Source of the DNA: an uncultured Blautia sp.
Lineage (GTDB): Bacteria > Bacillota > Clostridia > Lachnospirales > Lachnospiraceae
Direction: 5' to 3'
Assembly (NCBI RefSeq): GCF_934372025.1
Contig: NZ_CAKROJ010000042.1
Coordinates: 1-20,156, forward strand
Length of the DNA: 20,156 bases
Part shown: positions 15,788 to 20,156 of the stretch, piece after piece
How positions within the stretch are numbered: the stretch's first letter is position 1
How the letters are laid out: the number at the start of each line of letters is the position of its first letter
Program-made: the position numbers and the translations under genes
The notes under the pieces: generated by a model
Seen by the model: only the letters and a program-made list of their open reading frames with translations
The model's database searches: none
Told to the model about the DNA's origin: nothing

Positions 15788-15949
15788 TTTCTTTCCTCCC
15801 TGACTTTTTTATAAACACGGAAAACCAGGCAGTGTTTCATGCCCGGTAATCCTAATTATCCGTTATAGCTATTTTGTCATATATGAGGCAGAATCGTCAA
15901 TGTTCAGAATTGATGGTTTATGTTAAATTTTTTAGATGTTTTGACTAAT
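15788..15949. other. Intergenic gap between GH43 gene and malQ
   Basis: This 162-base AT-rich gap probably holds the malQ promoter. The best -35 on the reverse strand is TTGACG (near 15901-15896), but no -10 at good spacing is convincing (CAAAAT at 18 bases). There is no clear terminator after the GH43 gene, so partial read-through into malQ is possible. Confidence 0.3.
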
Positions 15950-17596
15950 TTACTCTACCATATAACTCTCATCTGCTTTGTATTCGAAGAAGTCAAAATC
16001 TGCACATTTCTTATGGAGAACGCGATCGGCACAGGTAAGGCCTACCATGGTACCAGTAAACTCACCGTATTTACAGTATTCATCAGAGAATCTTGTAGTG
16101 TCGAAGATGCGCCCGATCTTCTCATAATTTTCTCCATCATAACTCCACTCAAACCAGGACTTTCTTCCTTCAATATAGAGACGAAGGTAGATTGGCTTAT
16201 CCTCCACCGGAATTCTGGTATTCAGAAATTCTGTCTTGACACCATTTTCCAGATGGATAATGGACAGTGCACTCTGTCCAAGTGTCTCGCTGTAATACTT
16301 CCGGAGGTTAATGTAGTTCATGTTATCATAGTACATGATCAGACCGGCACTATGCTGGTGAACTTCCGGCACGAATTCCATCTTTGTAGTTATCCTTGCA
16401 TAAACACTGGTCAGTTTTCTTGCCAGAATACTAACTTTATTCAACGAAGTCCGGGACTCCTGTCCACGAATACGGACATATCCTTTTCTTGCTTTTACAT
16501 CAGCAAATCTCTGCGGCATAATACGCGGTGAATAATAAAAATTCCCAAGTTCATCACCATCGAAATCATCAAACTCCGGTGTTTTTTCTACCGGGTATTC
16601 CAGAAGGGAACTTTCCGGTACTTCCAGCTTGGCAAGATTGCTACCATCTGCCATACGGAGCCAGTTGTCTTCTGTCCACATCATTTTCTGAATTGCAGTC
16701 TCTCTTCCAAGAGTGCAGCGCAGTTCCGGAACGAACGGTCTGGAGCAGAGATGAACCAGATAAACCTCTCCTGTCGGAAGCTCCACATAACTTCCATGAC
16801 CAGATTTCTGAAGAATCGAGTCTGGATTATAGTACTTTGGTTTCAGGTGATCCGGATCCTGTCTCTCATAAGATTCTCCCGGAACACTTGTCACTATCGG
16901 GTTCTTTGGATCTTTTTCATATGGGCCCCAGACATTTTTGGAACGTCCCATAGTCACACAATGATTGTATCCTGTACCACCCTCAGCGCACATGATGTAA
17001 TAATATTCTCCACGTTTTGTCAGATGCGGAGCCTCGATACATCCTCTGTCTGTGCCGCCTCTCCAAATCCGTTTCGGATATCCTACGATCTCCTGTTTTT
17101 CCGGTGAGTATTCCACCATACAGATTGCACCTGGCTTTTCATAGCCTTCTCTTGTCTCCCATTCCAGAGAAACTACATATTTTTTTCCATTTGTATCATG
17201 GAACAAAGACGCATCGAATCCAGAAGAATGCAGATATACCGGTTTACTCCACGGTCCTTTGATGTCTTTGGAACAGATCAGGAAATTGTCTACATCAAAA
17301 TATCTGGCATTCATGGAATTCATCACTCCATAAACCACATAAAACATATCTTCCTCTTCGCAATAGGTCAGACATGGAGCCCAGATGCCTTTTGCACTTG
17401 GAAGTTTCTTAAGGTCTACTTCCTCATCGTCCGTCAGTACATGTGTATACAGTTCCCAGTTTTTGATATCTCTGGAATGATATACCGGAATCCCCGGAAA
17501 CCATTCGAAAGTAGAAACTGCCATATAATAATCATCGCCTTTGCGGCAGATACACGGATCCGGGTTGAATCCCGGAAGTATTGGATTCTGTATCAT
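15950..17596 (-). CDS. GH43 family glycosidase, beta-xylosidase-like
   Basis: The 548-residue enzyme is a two-domain GH43 protein. The five-bladed propeller (about 1-320) starts with the signature PILPGFNPDPCI, giving general base D13. D128 in SGFDASLF is the expected pKa modulator and E188 in GCIEAPHL the general acid. Residues about 345-548 form the C-terminal concanavalin-like domain common in GH43 beta-xylosidases. There is no signal peptide, so it should act in the cytoplasm on imported xylo- or arabino-oligosaccharides. I chose the ATG at 17596, which has AAGGAG 9 bases upstream; an in-frame ATG at 17620 would contain that site. It lies 35 bases after the GH5 gene and is the last gene of a symporter-GH5-GH43 operon. 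Exact specificity (xylosidase or arabinofuranosidase) cannot be read. Confidence 0.92.
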   Translation of the reverse strand: MIQNPILPGFNPDPCICRKGDDYYMAVSTFEWFPGIPVYHSRDIKNWELYTHVLTDDEEVDLKKLPSAKGIWAPCLTYCEEEDMFYVVYGVMNSMNARYFDVDNFLICSKDIKGPWSKPVYLHSSGFDASLFHDTNGKKYVVSLEWETREGYEKPGAICMVEYSPEKQEIVGYPKRIWRGGTDRGCIEAPHLTKRGEYYYIMCAEGGTGYNHCVTMGRSKNVWGPYEKDPKNPIVTSVPGESYERQDPDHLKPKYYNPDSILQKSGHGSYVELPTGEVYLVHLCSRPFVPELRCTLGRETAIQKMMWTEDNWLRMADGSNLAKLEVPESSLLEYPVEKTPEFDDFDGDELGNFYYSPRIMPQRFADVKARKGYVRIRGQESRTSLNKVSILARKLTSVYARITTKMEFVPEVHQHSAGLIMYYDNMNYINLRKYYSETLGQSALSIIHLENGVKTEFLNTRIPVEDKPIYLRLYIEGRKSWFEWSYDGENYEKIGRIFDTTRFSDEYCKYGEFTGTMVGLTCADRVLHKKCADFDFFEYKADESYMVE

Positions 17597-17605
17597 TGTA
17601 TTTTT

Positions 17606-17611
17606 CTCCTT
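17606..17611 (-). promoter_or_regulatory. Ribosome binding site fixing the GH43 start
   Basis: AAGGAG on the reverse strand, 9 bases before the ATG at 17596, supports that start over the in-frame ATG at 17620. Confidence 0.75.
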
Positions 17612-17631
17612 AGTATGCATCAGATTCTATA

Positions 17632-18798
17632 TTATTCCATTGTGATCCAGCCAAAATCAACACTGCGCCCAAGATCCCAGCTATCCCAGCCAATCCAGCC
17701 CGGTGTGTTGACAGTATCTGTCAGAAGCTTATAGCTCCAGTAGTAATAACCACTTCCTTTATTCCAGGTTTCAAGCTGTACTTTTGCCAACGCATTGTAA
17801 ATTTTTTTCTTTTCCTCAGTACTTACTGTCTCTTCTGCCTTTCCCTCTACACCATTCAGAACGCTCTGTCCACCCTTAGTATCACATCCACAGGCAAGGG
17901 AATTAAACAGACACCACTCTCCACAGATCACCGGGAAATATTTTTCCATTTCTAAAATCTTTGGCTCTAATTCTTGCTTTACATATTTTACGTATGCTTC
18001 TACTGTCTGCTCACATCCATCTGCTTCAGCAAGCATCAGGTACTGGTGCGTATCCAGAATAACATTGGAATATTTTTCTTCCTGCATAAAATCTTTCCAT
18101 GCCATCAGTTCGAAACCATCGTGAATGACCACATATTTGTCTTTCGGCATATATTTACTGATGCGGTCATAGGCATCGAGATAATATTTTCTGAGAAACT
18201 CCATCGTGATCGGAGCAGATCCCTGTGCAAGAATCGGATCCACCGGTGGATAACGATGTTCGATATCCATAGTTTTCCACATATTTTCTGTGATCGGCTC
18301 GTTAAGCGGCTGTATTCCCAGAAGACCTTTCCTTGTTCCATAGCGCTGCGCGAGGCGTTCCAGCACACTGAGTGCAAACTCAACTTCATCCGGATCCTGT
18401 GCCCATTTGCAGACTCCGCTGATTCCACCGTTATCAAAACCATTCTGGCTCATTGGAACGGTATGAAGATCAATCAGGATTGTCAGATCATATTTCTCTG
18501 CCCAGTTAAAAGCTTTGTCCAATTCTTCAATACATCCGATAAATGGTTCTCTGTCGCCAAAAATAAAATATGGTACCGGAATTCTCACTGACTCAAGTCC
18601 CATTCTTTTGATCGTTACAAAATCACGTTCTGTGATGTATTCAGAACGGTGAATCTTTATTCTTGCCTCATACACTTCCGGTGAAAGCTGACGCGGAAGA
18701 TAATACTCATCTTCCGCTGTTGTACCTTCGAATAATGCCGGGTTCATCCATTTCTCCAGAACCAGCCAGTTTCCAAGATTGACTCCTTTAATCTTCAT
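17632..18798 (-). CDS. GH5 family glycosidase, exo-beta-1,3-glucanase-like
   Basis: The 388-residue enzyme begins MKIKGVNLGNWLVLEKWM, the start typical of GH5 exo-glucanases related to yeast EXG1. The acid/base is E167 in QPLNEPI and the nucleophile E294 in VICGEWCL; SVRIPVPYFIFGD, LIDLHTVPMSQNGFDNGG and YYYWSYK complete the fold. It has no signal peptide, so it should act on imported beta-linked oligosaccharides. I chose the ATG at 18798, preceded by GGAGG with a 10-base spacer; a longer frame to 18837 has no better site. It lies 41 bases after the symporter and 35 before the GH43 gene, in one operon. The substrate is probably a beta-glucan or other beta-glucoside, possibly from a mixed hemicellulose since a xylosidase-like enzyme follows. 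Confidence 0.9.
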   Translation of the reverse strand: MKIKGVNLGNWLVLEKWMNPALFEGTTAEDEYYLPRQLSPEVYEARIKIHRSEYITERDFVTIKRMGLESVRIPVPYFIFGDREPFIGCIEELDKAFNWAEKYDLTILIDLHTVPMSQNGFDNGGISGVCKWAQDPDEVEFALSVLERLAQRYGTRKGLLGIQPLNEPITENMWKTMDIEHRYPPVDPILAQGSAPITMEFLRKYYLDAYDRISKYMPKDKYVVIHDGFELMAWKDFMQEEKYSNVILDTHQYLMLAEADGCEQTVEAYVKYVKQELEPKILEMEKYFPVICGEWCLFNSLACGCDTKGGQSVLNGVEGKAEETVSTEEKKKIYNALAKVQLETWNKGSGYYYWSYKLLTDTVNTPGWIGWDSWDLGRSVDFGWITME

Positions 18799-18808
18799 AT
18801 TGTCCAAA

Positions 18809-18813
18809 CCTCC
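18809..18813 (-). promoter_or_regulatory. Ribosome binding site fixing the GH5 start
   Basis: GGAGG on the reverse strand, 10 bases before the ATG at 18798; the in-frame upstream ATGs lie before it and would bury it in coding sequence. Confidence 0.75.
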
Positions 18814-18839
18814 GTTACTTCCCATGGTTATACTCAAAA

Positions 18840-20156
18840 TTATTTACGTGCTTTCAGATCAGCAATAATGCCATCAAATTCTTTGTCCAGATGATAAAAT
18901 TTCATGATGATAAGTCCGCATACATAAACTGCGATCGGAATCCATACGAAACAGATTCTGATAGAGGTCAGTGCGGAAGCAGTCTGTGCTGCTGCATTTC
19001 CTACATACCCGCCAACTTCCAGAATCACACCAAGAAGTGCAGAACCAATACCATTTCCGATCTTGTAACCGAAGCTGCAGGCACTGTTTACAAGTCCTTC
19101 TGTACGGTATCCTGTTTTCCATTCGCCGTAGTCGATCGTGTCAGACACCATTGCCCACATAGTCGCACCACCACAGGCATTTCCGATCCCACGGATTACG
19201 CTGGATACTACGATAACTGGCATGGAACCGCCTGAAAAATTCAGCACGAGCATTCCGATGATGTCCAGGATAAGTCCCAGTGAAAATACATTTCTTTTTC
19301 CATATTTTTTGACCAGCATGGCAATGAAGAACATACCAAGAATCTGTACAATATTGAAGATACCATTGATCGTGCTTACCAGATTTTTGTCACCAAGGAT
19401 ATCTTTTGCATAGTATACAGTTGCACCGCCGTTCACTGAGTACATCAGGAAGAAAAGTGCCAGCATACCGGTCATCATGATCCAGTATTTGTTCTGGAAA
19501 AGTGCCCTGATTCCTGTTATAAACGGAACGTTTTCTTCTACTTTCTGCTCGCCTGCTTCATTTGCTCTTACCCGCTCTTTTGTTCCAAAGAAAGTGCAGA
19601 GGAAAGCTGCGATGGAAACAAATCCAAATACAATAAAAGTTTTGGTCCATGCGCTTGCATTGTTTCCGAAGTATTCTACCAGCGGCAGTGTGAATGTATT
19701 GATCGTAAGCGTTCCTGCTGTTGCAAGAAGGTTTCTGAAAATACTTAATACAGATCTTTCATATGGATCCTGTGTCATCAGTGCATTCAGTGCAGAATAT
19801 GGGACATTGATTGCAGTGTAGATGATCGTGGATACCAGATTATAAGTGATAAATACGTATACCAGCTTCGGTGTGGATGACCAGGAAGCCGGAACCGAAA
19901 ACATCAGGACTCCTGATATCGCAAACGGAATACACATACGCAAAATCCATGGTCTTGCTTTTCCGAATCTTGAATGGGTACGGTCAACGATCACACCCAT
20001 GATAATGTCGCTGATTCCATCAAAAACTCTCGAGATCATCATGATGGTTCCGACTGCCATTGCACTGACTCCTGCATAATCTGTGTAGTAAAACAGCAGG
20101 AATGCTGACATTGCAGTATAAATGATGTTACAGCCGAAATCTCCACAGCCGTATGC
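18840..20156 (-). CDS. GPH-family sugar:cation symporter (MFS), partial (N-terminus beyond right edge)
   Basis: The frame stays open to the right edge, giving 438 visible residues. An ATG at 20111 is internal: the 15 codons before it read AYGCGDFGCNIIYTA, the conserved N-terminal region of glycoside-pentoside-hexuronide symporters. Other family marks are LLFYYTDYAG, FDGISDIIMGVIVDRTHSRFGKARPW, NVPYSALNALMTQDPYERS and DTIDYGEWKTGYRTEG. About eleven to twelve membrane segments are visible. These carriers import di- and oligosaccharides with Na+ or H+. It is the upstream gene of the unit with the GH5 and GH43 enzymes, which act on what it imports. Only a few N-terminal residues are missing. Confidence 0.94.
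   Translation of the reverse strand, partial: AYGCGDFGCNIIYTAMSAFLLFYYTDYAGVSAMAVGTIMMISRVFDGISDIIMGVIVDRTHSRFGKARPWILRMCIPFAISGVLMFSVPASWSSTPKLVYVFITYNLVSTIIYTAINVPYSALNALMTQDPYERSVLSIFRNLLATAGTLTINTFTLPLVEYFGNNASAWTKTFIVFGFVSIAAFLCTFFGTKERVRANEAGEQKVEENVPFITGIRALFQNKYWIMMTGMLALFFLMYSVNGGATVYYAKDILGDKNLVSTINGIFNIVQILGMFFIAMLVKKYGKRNVFSLGLILDIIGMLVLNFSGGSMPVIVVSSVIRGIGNACGGATMWAMVSDTIDYGEWKTGYRTEGLVNSACSFGYKIGNGIGSALLGVILEVGGYVGNAAAQTASALTSIRICFVWIPIAVYVCGLIIMKFYHLDKEFDGIIADLKARK

Noticed and set aside
15813..15840. Third copy of the glgB-flanking repeat (CACGG ... GTGTTTCATGC)
   Set aside because: Similarity is limited to scattered short matches and the order of elements differs; it is better described as a weak AAACAC/GTGTTT inverted repeat in the malQ leader.
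15920..16531. 203-codon open frame on the + strand
   Set aside because: It is antisense to the C-terminal domain of the GH43 gene and has no recognisable features.
17974..18591. 205-codon open frame on the + strand
   Set aside because: It is antisense to the GH5 gene, whose catalytic motifs are intact on the reverse strand.
18840..20111. Symporter starting at the ATG near 20111
   Set aside because: The 15 codons before that ATG encode the conserved N-terminal GPH segment, so the real start lies beyond the window.
1..20156. CRISPR arrays, tRNA genes, insertion sequences, riboswitches
   Set aside because: No regularly spaced repeats, tRNA-like cloverleaf, transposase motif or recognised riboswitch core was found in the short intergenic regions.

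Overview
The window looks like chromosome of an anaerobic gut-type Firmicute, most likely a Lachnospiraceae member. The grounds are moderate-to-low GC, strong AAGGAG/GGAGG ribosome binding sites, a YedE/TusA/DUF3343 selenium cluster, a GPH-symporter glycoside-hydrolase cluster, and glgB/malQ of clostridial type. I see no tRNA, rRNA, CRISPR array, transposase or phage gene. Genes are packed tightly and no stretch over 300 bases lacks a gene. The largest gaps are 12184-12388, 1476-1665, 15788-15949 and 14174-14284.

Region 1 (1-3795), selenium/sulfur handling. Leftward yedE, a TusA-like sulfurtransferase and a DUF3343 Se/S carrier-like gene (cut by the left edge) are divergent from a rightward pair: a class-V aminotransferase of the cysteine desulfurase/selenocysteine lyase type and a LysR regulator. 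The two units appear to be driven from back-to-back promoters that share one -35 region.

Region 2 (3808-12183), the most unusual part. A leftward block runs TetR regulator, then a 927-residue fusion of a Tet(M)/EF-G-like translational GTPase with a YacP/Rae1-type NYN endoribonuclease, then a small BspA-type leucine-rich-repeat protein, a HELLH-plus-VWA (DUF2201-like) protein, and a MoxR-type AAA+ ATPase. The last four genes overlap by 4, 4 and 11 bases, so they are almost certainly one translationally coupled operon. A secreted ComEC-like metallo-beta-lactamase-fold protein follows 57 bases later and may be co-transcribed. I infer a ribosome-directed system (GTPase that enters the A site plus an A-site mRNA nuclease) coupled to an AAA+/VWA remodelling module. 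I know of no described system with this composition.

Region 3 (12389-15787), glycogen/maltodextrin metabolism. Rightward glgB and leftward malQ converge on a long hairpin. A 24-base near-identical repeat flanks glgB on both sides.

Region 4 (15950-20156), oligosaccharide use. A leftward operon encodes a GPH-family sugar:cation symporter (N-terminus cut by the right edge), a GH5 exo-glucanase-like enzyme and a GH43 beta-xylosidase-like enzyme. Both enzymes lack signal peptides, so imported short oligosaccharides are probably hydrolysed in the cytoplasm.
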